This document shows positions 52,097 to 59,863 of a DNA stretch of 64,000 nucleotides, piece after piece. A model generated the notes under the pieces. It ran no database searches and was not told the DNA's origin. It saw only the letters and a list, made by a program, of their open reading frames with translations. The position numbers and the translations under genes were made by a program. Source of the stretch: Acetobacter farinalis (GTDB lineage: Bacteria; Pseudomonadota; Alphaproteobacteria; Acetobacterales; Acetobacteraceae); contig NZ_JAPIUX010000001.1 in NCBI RefSeq assembly GCF_026240015.1, positions 682,001 through 746,000 of the forward strand, in the 5' to 3' direction. Within the stretch, counting starts at the first letter, position 1. Every line of letters starts with the position of its first letter.

Positions 52097-53824
52097 TTAA
52101 GCCGCCGCCGCTGTAGCCAGACCACCAGACAGACGCCAGATACGGTCCAGTGATTCCACGCCTGTCAGGCGATGTGCAATCAGAATAACCGTGCGGCCTT
52201 TTGTGACGTTATTGAGTGTGCGGAGAAAATCCTGTTCTGTCTGAGCATCCAGCCCTGTCGCCGGTTCATCCAGAATAAGGATGGGGGCCTGTGTCAGCAG
52301 GGTCCGGGCCAGCGCAATACGCCGCCCCTGCCCGCCGGACAGCTTGATCCCGCCCTCACCCAGCCATGTATCCAGCCCATCAGGCAGAGTGCGCACGACA
52401 TCCGCCACGGCGGCCTCTTCCAGCGCAGTCCACAAATCCTCTTCCGTGGCATCGGGGCGGCCGAGCAGGAGATTGGCACGAATGGTGTCATCAAACAGGT
52501 GTGTGGCCTGAGAGAGCCAGGCAATCCGCCGACGCAGAGAGGCCGCACGGATATGGCTGATCTCTTCGCCTCCTAGCGTGATGCTTCCGGCTTCCGGTGC
52601 GGCTGCCTTGAGCAGAAGTGCGGCCAGACTGGATTTGCCAACACCAGACGGACCAAGAATGGCAACGCGTGCGCCTTGGGGAATATCCAGCGTCAGCCCA
52701 TCGAACACCAGAGGGCGGTCCGGAGCCCAGCGGAATTTGACATCTTCAAGATGGATATGTGTGTCTTCCGGCGCATCTGTCTGAGTGCTGGCCTGCACTG
52801 TCTCCGGCGTGCTGGCGGCAACTTCGACCACCCGTCGTGCGGCAGCCCCCATAGCTCCGCTTTGAAGCCCGGCGCGGGTGAGTGCTGCGGCACTTTCGAA
52901 AGAGGCGACTGTAAGAAACAGGATGCCAACTGCCGCAAGCGGCGACACATGCAGCGAAAATACCCCGATAGCGGCAAGCAGCACCAGAAACACAGCCACC
53001 TGACCGCATAAAAACGCAGAGGCATTGGCATAGGCCGCCCGGCGGGCCAGCCGCATCTGTCCGGCGAGTAGTGAGGCATCGTCTGCCTGAACGTGCGCAA
53101 GAATGCGCCCTTCGGCACCGAAGGCGCGAATTTCCCGCAGCCCGCCGACCAGATCAAGAACGCCAATCCTCAGGGATGCGAGATTTTTGCCAAGACGTTC
53201 CCCCTCAGCCCGACCGGAGCGGGCAATCAGATAAGGCACCAGAAACGCAGAGCAGGCGAAAAGCAGCCCGACCACCCCGGCAAGCGCCACACTCTGCTGC
53301 CCAAGCTGGAGGACCAGAATAGGCAGAGTCAGGCAGGCGCATGCAAAGGGAATGAGAATGCGCAGATACAGGCCATCCAGCGTGCCGATGTCCGACACCA
53401 GACGGGAAAGCATGTCCCCCGCCCGCCGGAAGCCAAGCCCCGCCGCGGCCCCCTGCGCCAGAGAATGGAAAAACCACACCCGCAGGTCTGCCAGAGCGCG
53501 GAACATGGCGTCATGCGCAAAAAGGCGCTCTGCATAGCGCAGGATAATGCGGCCTCCCCCCACCCAGCGTAACAGGGCGGTGGTAATCACCACTTCTCCC
53601 AGCACACTGCTGGCCAGCCGGAGGCCGGATGCCTGCATCAGCACAAGCCCGAGGCCAAGCGCCATCAGCGCCAGCATGATGCCCGTGATCAACCGGGCAG
53701 CCTGCTTCTGCCAGAGTGCGAGAATACGCAAAATGGCCTGACAATCCGTCAGAGCAGGCACCGCGCTGGCGGGCGCTCCGGCTCGTGCGTGTGTGGTGCG
53801 CGTATGCTGATCCGGATTGCTCAT
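52097..53824 (-). CDS. cydC: Thiol reductant ABC exporter subunit CydC
   Basis: Half-transporter that with CydD exports glutathione/cysteine to the periplasm for cytochrome bd assembly. The 575 residues have a six-helix membrane domain (about 20-310) and an ABC domain with Walker A GPSGVGKSS, signature LSGGQGRRIALAR and Walker B ILILDEPATGLD. ATG 53824 begins MSNPDQHTR, 1 nt after the cydD stop; the open frame runs 67 codons further into cydD and is not used. No cydAB genes lie nearby. Confidence 0.93.
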   Translation of the reverse strand: MSNPDQHTRTTHARAGAPASAVPALTDCQAILRILALWQKQAARLITGIMLALMALGLGLVLMQASGLRLASSVLGEVVITTALLRWVGGGRIILRYAERLFAHDAMFRALADLRVWFFHSLAQGAAAGLGFRRAGDMLSRLVSDIGTLDGLYLRILIPFACACLTLPILVLQLGQQSVALAGVVGLLFACSAFLVPYLIARSGRAEGERLGKNLASLRIGVLDLVGGLREIRAFGAEGRILAHVQADDASLLAGQMRLARRAAYANASAFLCGQVAVFLVLLAAIGVFSLHVSPLAAVGILFLTVASFESAAALTRAGLQSGAMGAAARRVVEVAASTPETVQASTQTDAPEDTHIHLEDVKFRWAPDRPLVFDGLTLDIPQGARVAILGPSGVGKSSLAALLLKAAAPEAGSITLGGEEISHIRAASLRRRIAWLSQATHLFDDTIRANLLLGRPDATEEDLWTALEEAAVADVVRTLPDGLDTWLGEGGIKLSGGQGRRIALARTLLTQAPILILDEPATGLDAQTEQDFLRTLNNVTKGRTVILIAHRLTGVESLDRIWRLSGGLATAAAA

Positions 53825-53825
53825 T

Positions 53826-55547
53826 TCAGGCCACTCCCTGCCGCGCCACAACGCATCCGGACTGAAGGTCCACGCGGCGACCGTTAAACATATGCGCAGC
53901 GGCGGAATGGGTGGCGAGAACAACAGTCCTGCGCAACGCCAGACGCTGCAGGCTTTCAAAAACACTTTTCTCGGTGGCCGGGTCGAGATGCGCGGTGGGT
54001 TCATCCAGCAGCAGGATGGGAGCATTTTTCAGGTAGGCGCGAGCAATGGCAATGCGCTGTGCCTGCCCGCCGGAAAGCCCGAAGCCCCCTTCTCCAATCC
54101 GTGTTTCAAGCCCTTCGGGGAGAGAGGGCAGAAACTGGTCCACTGCCGCGGCTTTCACCGCGGCCATCAGATCGTCTTCATCCGCGTCCGGCCGGGCAAA
54201 GAGGATGTTATCCTTCAGGGTGCCGGCAAACAGGACTGGCTTCTGCCCGATCCATGAGACCATGCGGGAGAGCGCATCAGGAACAATGCTCTCCAGCGGT
54301 GCGCCATTCAGCCGCACGCTTCCGCTGTCCGGCTGAATGAAGCCGAGCAGAAGTTCCATGATGGTTGATTTACCAGAGCCGGACGGGCCCGCCAGAATCA
54401 CGGTCTCTCCCGCCGGAACGGTAAAGCTGATATGGTCCAGCGCCGGGCCACGGGCCGGGTCCCAGGTGAAGCACACATCTTCGAGAGAAATGGTTACGCC
54501 AGATGCGTTGACCGTGCGTGCGCCTTCCGGCGAGGGCCGCGGCGCGGGGGCCGGGAGATCCAGAATGGCGGTGGCCGCCCCCTGTGCGTGGGCGCGGTCC
54601 TGATATGCCAGCGCCATGCTGCGGAGGGGGGCAAAAAATTCCGGCACAACCAGCAGGACAAACAGCCCGCCAGTTAGTGTTGCGGCAAGGGCCGGAGAGG
54701 CCCCGCCTGAAAGCAGCGCCATGGCCTGCCGGGCGTCCGTGATGGCGATGACCACCAGAGCCAGCACCATGGCGCAATCAATGGAGGCGGAAGAGAGGAA
54801 TGCAACACGCAGCACCTTCATGGTGCGCTGGCGCAGTTCATCCGCCGCCTGCCCCAGCCTCTGTGTTTCTTCATCAGCGCGGCCAGCCAGCACAATGGTG
54901 GCAATACCTTTCACGCGATCCAGAAAGCGCGCCTGAAGGCGTGTCATGGCCAGAAACTGGTTCCGTGAGGCCACGGCCGCGCCGATACCGAAAACAGCCT
55001 GCCCGAAGGGCACAGCAGCGCCACATAACCCGAGGATCAATGCGGCATGTGGCTGTACGAAGCAGACCGGCACCAGAATGAGGAGCGGGGCCGCGAACCA
55101 GAGAATGGATGCAGGCACCCACCGGGCAAAAAAGCCATCCAGCGCTTCCACACGGTCCACCGCGATGGTTGTCAGCTCGCCACTATGCGTTTTCCGCAAA
55201 AGGGCCGGGCCGCCGGTCAGAATGGATGCCAGGACTTCGCCCCGGAGCCTGCGCCGGGCATTGATTCCGGCTTTCGCGGCAGCGGTATCACTCAGCGCCA
55301 TAATTAAGGCACGAACGAACGCTAGCCCGGCAAAGGCAAACACAGGCCACAGGTCATGGGGATGCGCACCGGCCCCTGAGACAAAGCCGATCAGCCCCTG
55401 CCCCAGAACGGTTGCCACACACCATGCCTGCCCAACACCAAGAAGACTGGACAGCAGCCCGAAAATTATAACCGGCCGTGCCGCCTGACGCCCCAGACGC
55501 GACTGTGTCCGCGTCCAGCCGCGTATCGCTGCTTTGTCACCACTCAT
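53826..55547 (-). CDS. cydD: Thiol reductant ABC exporter subunit CydD
   Basis: Partner of CydC. The 573 residues have a membrane domain of about six helices (about 25-310), Walker A GPSGSGKSTIMELLLG, signature LSGGQAQRIAIARAYL and Walker B ILLLDEPTAHLDPATE. The RLRGEVLASIL cytosolic loop and the HSGELTTIAVDRVEALDG segment are family-typical. ATG 55547 lacks a clear ribosome site; a GTG at 55586 in the same frame is the alternative. Upstream of cydC, 1 nt apart. Confidence 0.92.
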   Translation of the reverse strand: MSGDKAAIRGWTRTQSRLGRQAARPVIIFGLLSSLLGVGQAWCVATVLGQGLIGFVSGAGAHPHDLWPVFAFAGLAFVRALIMALSDTAAAKAGINARRRLRGEVLASILTGGPALLRKTHSGELTTIAVDRVEALDGFFARWVPASILWFAAPLLILVPVCFVQPHAALILGLCGAAVPFGQAVFGIGAAVASRNQFLAMTRLQARFLDRVKGIATIVLAGRADEETQRLGQAADELRQRTMKVLRVAFLSSASIDCAMVLALVVIAITDARQAMALLSGGASPALAATLTGGLFVLLVVPEFFAPLRSMALAYQDRAHAQGAATAILDLPAPAPRPSPEGARTVNASGVTISLEDVCFTWDPARGPALDHISFTVPAGETVILAGPSGSGKSTIMELLLGFIQPDSGSVRLNGAPLESIVPDALSRMVSWIGQKPVLFAGTLKDNILFARPDADEDDLMAAVKAAAVDQFLPSLPEGLETRIGEGGFGLSGGQAQRIAIARAYLKNAPILLLDEPTAHLDPATEKSVFESLQRLALRRTVVLATHSAAAHMFNGRRVDLQSGCVVARQGVA

Positions 55548-55677
55548 AGGAAGGCATTTATACCGGACAGCGAGGGACGCAAACACTTAAGGATGCCTTT
55601 CCCGACTGCTAAGAAAGCATAGCCCCCCTGCCCGCGCGTTTGCCGGCCCTGTTTTTTGCTCTTCAAAGAGCGTTTCT

Positions 55678-57477
55678 TCACTCTCTGATCAGCGGAAAGA
55701 CAAATCTGTAGACTGTTCCGTTCTCCCCGCTGCGAAAGAGTTCCGCGTTGAGCTGGCGGGCAAAACCGCGGATCAGTTTGCGGCCGATCCCACGCTGTTC
55801 TTCCGGGACCTCTTCATCAAACCGGCATCCGATTCCATCATCCGCGATTGTCAGGGTGACAATATCGTCCACCAGACGCAGGGCGACGGAAATGGTCCCC
55901 TTCCTGCAGGCCGGGAAGGCATATTTGATGGAGTTGGTGACAAGTTCGGTCATGATCAGGGCCAGAGGGACGGCCTGATCCGGGTTCATGCGGAAATCAT
56001 CCGACTCAATTTTCAGTGTAATCCGGCCGGTTTCGCCTTCTCCGGCAACATGCAGGGTCTGTTCACACAGTTCCCTGAGAAAGGCGGCCATATCCAGACT
56101 ATCCAGCCTGTCTTCCGAATAGAGCGTGCGGTGCAAGGTCGCCAGAGCCCGCACGCGGTCACGCGCCATGACAAATTCAGCCCGCACGTCAGGATGAGAA
56201 ATGCGGCTTGCCTGCAGATTCAGCAATGACGCGACAATCTGAAGATTGTTTTTCACCCGATGATGAATTTCACGCATCAGCAGTTCCTGATGCGCCATGG
56301 CCTTGTTCAGACGCGCCTCATGCCGGGTCAGGCGGCGTGTGGCACGGGTAAAGGCCTGCCCGAGCCGTTGCAGTTCCAGAGGCATGGAGCGGGTGATGCG
56401 GGCATCGAACACGCCTTCCATCTGCCATTTCTGCACAGAATAGGTCAGCCGCCGCAAAGGCCAGACCAGAACAATATTGGCTGCCAGCGTCACCCCGATC
56501 AGCCCTGCGACAAGAAGGAGCATCAACGCCGAGATTTCCAGTACCATCGTATGGAGTGCATCCGCCTCTCGCGGCGTTCTCTGGGTGGCCACCAGAATAT
56601 CGGCTCCACCGGCAATGGCGCCCAGCGCGTAGCCTCCCTCACCGGTTGGGATGGAGACAACCGAGCCCTCACTGGCTTCAAGCTTTCTCTGCAACTGATG
56701 CACAACGCTGGCGGGTGGTGGAACCCAGTGGCAATCCGTACAGACGGAGGAGAGGGTTCCGTCCTGATTGATCAGCCAGGCCTTGAGCGGGTTGCTCTCA
56801 TCAGAAAAGGCCTGCCACCCGGCACTGTTCGTCAGATAGGCGGCTTTTCTGGAAAGTTGCAGAACACCCACCAGATAGCCGCGTGTTTCCGGAATGGAGA
56901 GGAAAATGGCCGGAACCGTGATGCGCAGGAATGTTCCTTTTGAATCCGGGTTTCCGTCTTCCTGAACCGCTTCAAGCAACGTGCCCTGAAAAGAGGGCCG
57001 AGGCGCAGTGGTGCCAATCTCGTTGCAGTTGCTGCCGGGGGGTGTCACCGTTTGGATAAGCTGCCCGTCACTGTCCAGAATGGCCAGAAAGCAATAGCGC
57101 TGGCCGCTCATGGTTTCAGCCAGACGAAGCGCGTGGCCTATCTGCTCCGGTGTGAGCCCCATCCCCCCGATTGTTTCCAGCGCACTGCGCAGCCGGTCCG
57201 TATCATGGCGAAACTGAAGGTCCAGCCGCGTGATGGCTGTTGCGGCACGCCGCGCACTGCCAACCATCAGTTCATCGTAATTGTGGAGTGCGAGAACAGC
57301 GCTGATTGCCAGAACGGGCACACCCGAAAGGCAGATCAGGACACGCATCCGTGCGCTGGTGGTGGCAAAAATATGCCCCAGTCCAGACATCAGCAAGAGG
57401 AGGATATGGCGCATCGAGCGCCAGCGCCGTCTCTCCCTTCCGCGTGAACGGCCCCTATTCTCCTCGATCTTCTTCAA
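55678..57477 (-). CDS. Sensor histidine kinase of the general stress response, HisKA_2 type
   Basis: Membrane sensor kinase predicted to act on PhyR. Layout: short basic cytosolic start, membrane helix at about 45-65, periplasmic sensor about 66-314, second helix about 315-338, HAMP-like stretch, HisKA_2 dimerisation domain with the phosphoacceptor in REIHHRVKNNLQ (His406 likely), and HATPase (N box ELVTNSIKYAF, ADDGIG, GIGRKLI). The sensor contains CTDCH at 246-250 (56728-56742), a CXXCH haem-c-type motif, besides C129 and C151. TTG 57477 has TGAGG in front and overlaps nepR; ATG 57414 would be 21 residues shorter without a ribosome site. Confidence 0.9.
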   Translation of the reverse strand: MKKIEENRGRSRGRERRRWRSMRHILLLLMSGLGHIFATTSARMRVLICLSGVPVLAISAVLALHNYDELMVGSARRAATAITRLDLQFRHDTDRLRSALETIGGMGLTPEQIGHALRLAETMSGQRYCFLAILDSDGQLIQTVTPPGSNCNEIGTTAPRPSFQGTLLEAVQEDGNPDSKGTFLRITVPAIFLSIPETRGYLVGVLQLSRKAAYLTNSAGWQAFSDESNPLKAWLINQDGTLSSVCTDCHWVPPPASVVHQLQRKLEASEGSVVSIPTGEGGYALGAIAGGADILVATQRTPREADALHTMVLEISALMLLLVAGLIGVTLAANIVLVWPLRRLTYSVQKWQMEGVFDARITRSMPLELQRLGQAFTRATRRLTRHEARLNKAMAHQELLMREIHHRVKNNLQIVASLLNLQASRISHPDVRAEFVMARDRVRALATLHRTLYSEDRLDSLDMAAFLRELCEQTLHVAGEGETGRITLKIESDDFRMNPDQAVPLALIMTELVTNSIKYAFPACRKGTISVALRLVDDIVTLTIADDGIGCRFDEEVPEEQRGIGRKLIRGFARQLNAELFRSGENGTVYRFVFPLIRE

Positions 57478-57739
57478 TCAGCCTCAGCAACTCTTCGGGG
57501 ATAGGCTCATTGGCCACGTCATCAAAAAGCTGATGCAGTCCGCGTTTTAGCCAGAGATCAAAGGCCTGATCGGAGGGTTTCTCCGGTTTCTGCCGTGGCT
57601 TTTTATCCATGGTCTTGTCCATCTGGGGGTGCTGCAGCACCTGGCCTGATGGAAAGGTCATATCGTCTGCGTGAATCGTCATCTGACATGCCCGGGTCCG
57701 CTCAGTCTCTTCCGCCTCTGCCGGTGAGCCAAAGCTCAC
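57455..57739 (-). CDS. nepR: NepR family anti-sigma factor
   Basis: Anti-sigma factor that holds EcfG until phosphorylated PhyR takes it away. The C-terminal 40 residues carry the NepR block: WLKRGLHQLFDDVANEPIPE followed by ELLRLIEE. The N-terminal part is longer than the usual 60-70 residues. GTG 57739 (94 residues) has AAGGAG only three bases before it and starts 12 nt after the ecfG stop; ATG 57682 (75 residues) is an alternative. It overlaps the kinase start by 23 nt. In the ecfG-nepR-kinase order. Confidence 0.9.
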   Translation of the reverse strand: MSFGSPAEAEETERTRACQMTIHADDMTFPSGQVLQHPQMDKTMDKKPRQKPEKPSDQAFDLWLKRGLHQLFDDVANEPIPEELLRLIEEDRGE

Positions 57740-57751
57740 CCACTCCTTGTT

Positions 57752-58324
57752 TCAGACCGCCCTGGATGCGCCCTGACTGCCATGCGGGCTGAGCTTCCGG
57801 CGCAGTGTGGTGGCCTGCGTCTTCAAGCGTTCCGTTCCAACATGTTCTTCGCCAGTCATCCAGGCTTCAAGCTGCCTTCTTGCCCGGAATACACGACTTT
57901 TGGCCGTTCCAACAGCGCATCCGGCAACATCGGCCAGTTCCTGATAACTCATTCCTTCAAGCACACCCAGAACCAGAGCTTCCCGCTGGTCGTCTGGCAG
58001 GCGTGCAAGGGCTGCATCCAGATCTTTCAGGACAATGCGGTCTTCATGCGGTGCATTTGTGGCGAGAAAAGAGGGGGCTATATCATCAATATCCGTGGTG
58101 TCCCGCTTTTTCCGCAAATCGGAAATAAAACGGTTCCGCAGAATGCGGTGCATCCACGCTGCAAAGTTTGTTCCGGGCGCGAAGGTGTTCTGGGCGGCAA
58201 GGGCATTGCAGACGGCATCCTGCACTAGATCTTCCGCCGCAGCCCGATTGCGGGTGAGCGCAAGAGCCTGAACACGCAGCTTGGGGAGAATCCCTATGAC
58301 CTGATCGTGGAAGGAGGTTGTCAT
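57752..58324 (-). CDS. ecfG: EcfG-type sigma factor
   Basis: Extracytoplasmic-function sigma factor for the alphaproteobacterial general stress response. The 190 residues have region 2 (AAAEDLVQDAVCNALAA, FAPGTNFAAWMHRILRNRF) and region 4 (LPDDQREALVLGVLEGMSYQ and ELADVAGCAVGTAKSRVFRAR), and a 35-residue basic C-terminal tail (LKTQATTLRRKLSPHG). ATG 58324 fits the homologues; the GTG at 58417 is upstream of a non-conserved stretch. Co-directional with nepR (12 nt) and the second sigma gene upstream. Confidence 0.92.
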   Translation of the reverse strand: MTTSFHDQVIGILPKLRVQALALTRNRAAAEDLVQDAVCNALAAQNTFAPGTNFAAWMHRILRNRFISDLRKKRDTTDIDDIAPSFLATNAPHEDRIVLKDLDAALARLPDDQREALVLGVLEGMSYQELADVAGCAVGTAKSRVFRARRQLEAWMTGEEHVGTERLKTQATTLRRKLSPHGSQGASRAV

Positions 58325-58436
58325 GATCGTGTTCTCCGCTTCTGTTGCCTTAAATCGTGCCCTATCAATGAAGGGGAGAAGAAGAAGGTTACATCCGGTT
58401 TCAAAATTGCCGTTCACTTAAATGTGATTGCCGTCT

Positions 58437-59012
58437 TTACGGCGTATTCCCGCCCTGATTTTCGGTCAGGGTCTGCAGTCTTACGCGTGCGCGAGAGACA
58501 CGGGCCTTCATGGTGCCAACCGTGACGCCGCAGATCATGGCGGCGTCTTCATATGTCATTTCCTGTGCGCCAATCAGCACCAGGGCCTCCCTCAGCAGTG
58601 GAGAGAGCTGCCACAGAAAGTGGTCCAGTTCCTGAATGGCGGCTCTCTCTACCGCCGCGGACTGGCTCTGCGCCACACGGTCCGGGCTTGCCGCATAATC
58701 GCTCAGCACGGCCCGCTCCCGGTTGCTGCGGCGGGCCTGCTCCAGAAAGAAATTACGCAAAATTGAAAAAAGCCAGGCCTTCAGGTTGGTGCCCGGTGCG
58801 AACTGCCCAGCCTTGCTTAACGCACGCACAACGGTTTCCTGCACCAGGTCATCCGCCAGGGTGGTGTCTCTCGCCAGAAAACGGGAAAATGCGCGCAGGG
58901 CGGGTATCAACGCCAACAGATCTGTGCGGGAGAAGGATGCCGTGGCAACATTGGCAGAATGTTGTCGGTCTTGAATCAGAACACTTCCCCTTTCCTGCAA
59001 ACAATGACACAT
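58437..59012 (-). CDS. Second EcfG-like sigma factor
   Basis: 191 residues, also of the EcfG type: region 2 has TLADDLVQETVVRALSKAGQ and FAPGTNLKAWLFSILRNFF; region 4 has MTYEDAAMICGVTVGTMKAR. It shares the FAPGTN...AW...ILRN block with the ecfG at 57752-58324, but the region 4 and N-terminal sequences differ, so it is a paralogue rather than a recent copy. ATG 59012 is the first start; the true start may be further inside since no ribosome site precedes it. It lies 56 nt from the divergent phyR. Confidence 0.87.
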   Translation of the reverse strand: MCHCLQERGSVLIQDRQHSANVATASFSRTDLLALIPALRAFSRFLARDTTLADDLVQETVVRALSKAGQFAPGTNLKAWLFSILRNFFLEQARRSNRERAVLSDYAASPDRVAQSQSAAVERAAIQELDHFLWQLSPLLREALVLIGAQEMTYEDAAMICGVTVGTMKARVSRARVRLQTLTENQGGNTP

Positions 59013-59017
59013 GTCAT
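59004..59017. promoter_or_regulatory. Inverted repeat in the phyR/sigma divergent region
   Basis: ATGACA-CA-TGTCAT is a perfect 6-bp inverted repeat with a 2-nt spacer. It overlaps the annotated start of the second sigma gene and precedes phyR. It could be an operator; no known consensus is assigned. Confidence 0.35.
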
Positions 59018-59068
59018 CGTTACGGACGTGCTTAATTTAAGCCACACTCCACGCGAAGGAGCCTTGTC

Positions 59069-59821
59069 ATGCCAGAGTCGCTGCGCAGCGCTTTAATTCA
59101 GGCGTTACCCTACGGTAGGCGTTACGCCCGCGCTCTGACAGGGAGCCAGCCCCGTGGAGATCTTCTTGTGGCGGAAAGCCTGCGGACTCTTACCACAAGC
59201 CAGCATACGGATAACCTTCCTTCTCTTTGCAGGCTTTATCAGGCCATTTCCAGACATTTCGCGGCACAGCAGGAGCATGACACCCCCGAGCATGGGCTCT
59301 CCACTATTCAGCGCCAGCTTCTCCTTCTCACGACCCTGGAAGAGGTTTCTCTGGAGACGGCGGCCAGAATAGTCGGTCTTGCCGCCAAGGACGCATCTGC
59401 AGATCTTGAAGCCGCCTATGCCTATCTGAAAACCGGCGTTCAGACATCCGTCCTGATTATTGAGGACGAACCGATTATTGCCATGGATATTGAAGAACTG
59501 GTCCTGCAGTGTGGCCATAAGGTGGCAGGGGTCGCCCATACGCAGGCCGATGCGATCCGTCTGGCGCAGGAAACGCGCCCCGGGCTGATTCTGGCGGACA
59601 TCAATCTTGGGGCTGGGGGCGATGGCATGCGTGCCGTGGCGGAAATCACCAAAACTCTTTCCGTGCCGGTTATTTACGTTACGGCGTATCCTGAAAGATT
59701 GCTGACAGGCGAGACATCCGAGCCCAGCTTCGTCATCACCAAGCCGTTTGAGCCTCTCACACTTGCTGTCGCGACGTATCAGGCTGTCAGTAACCGCACA
59801 ATGGCACGCTCAGGTCCGTAA
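59069..59821 (+). CDS. phyR: Anti-anti-sigma response regulator PhyR
   Basis: Response regulator that on phosphorylation binds NepR and frees EcfG. The 250 residues have the sigma-like domain first (about 1-120, RSALIQALPYGRRYARALTG and ISRHFAAQQ) and a receiver domain (about 125-240) with acidic pocket IEDEP, phosphoacceptor Asp in LADINLG, VTAYPE and ITKPFEP. The ATG follows GAAGGA. Divergent from the two sigma genes. The cognate kinase is probably the one at 55678-57477. Confidence 0.95.
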   Translation: MPESLRSALIQALPYGRRYARALTGSQPRGDLLVAESLRTLTTSQHTDNLPSLCRLYQAISRHFAAQQEHDTPEHGLSTIQRQLLLLTTLEEVSLETAARIVGLAAKDASADLEAAYAYLKTGVQTSVLIIEDEPIIAMDIEELVLQCGHKVAGVAHTQADAIRLAQETRPGLILADINLGAGGDGMRAVAEITKTLSVPVIYVTAYPERLLTGETSEPSFVITKPFEPLTLAVATYQAVSNRTMARSGP

Positions 59822-59863
59822 AAGCCTCTTGCGTCAGCGGTCACTCTGCCACAGAAACAGGGC

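Noticed and set aside
55650..55680. Hairpin after the stress kinase as terminator
   Set aside because: A 5-bp stem with a 4-nt loop near 55660; on the minus strand it is followed by A residues, not U.
58325..59068. EcfG-type promoters (GGAAC-N16/17-CGTT) at the stress locus
   Set aside because: I looked on both strands upstream of ecfG, the second sigma gene and phyR and saw no pair with correct spacing.
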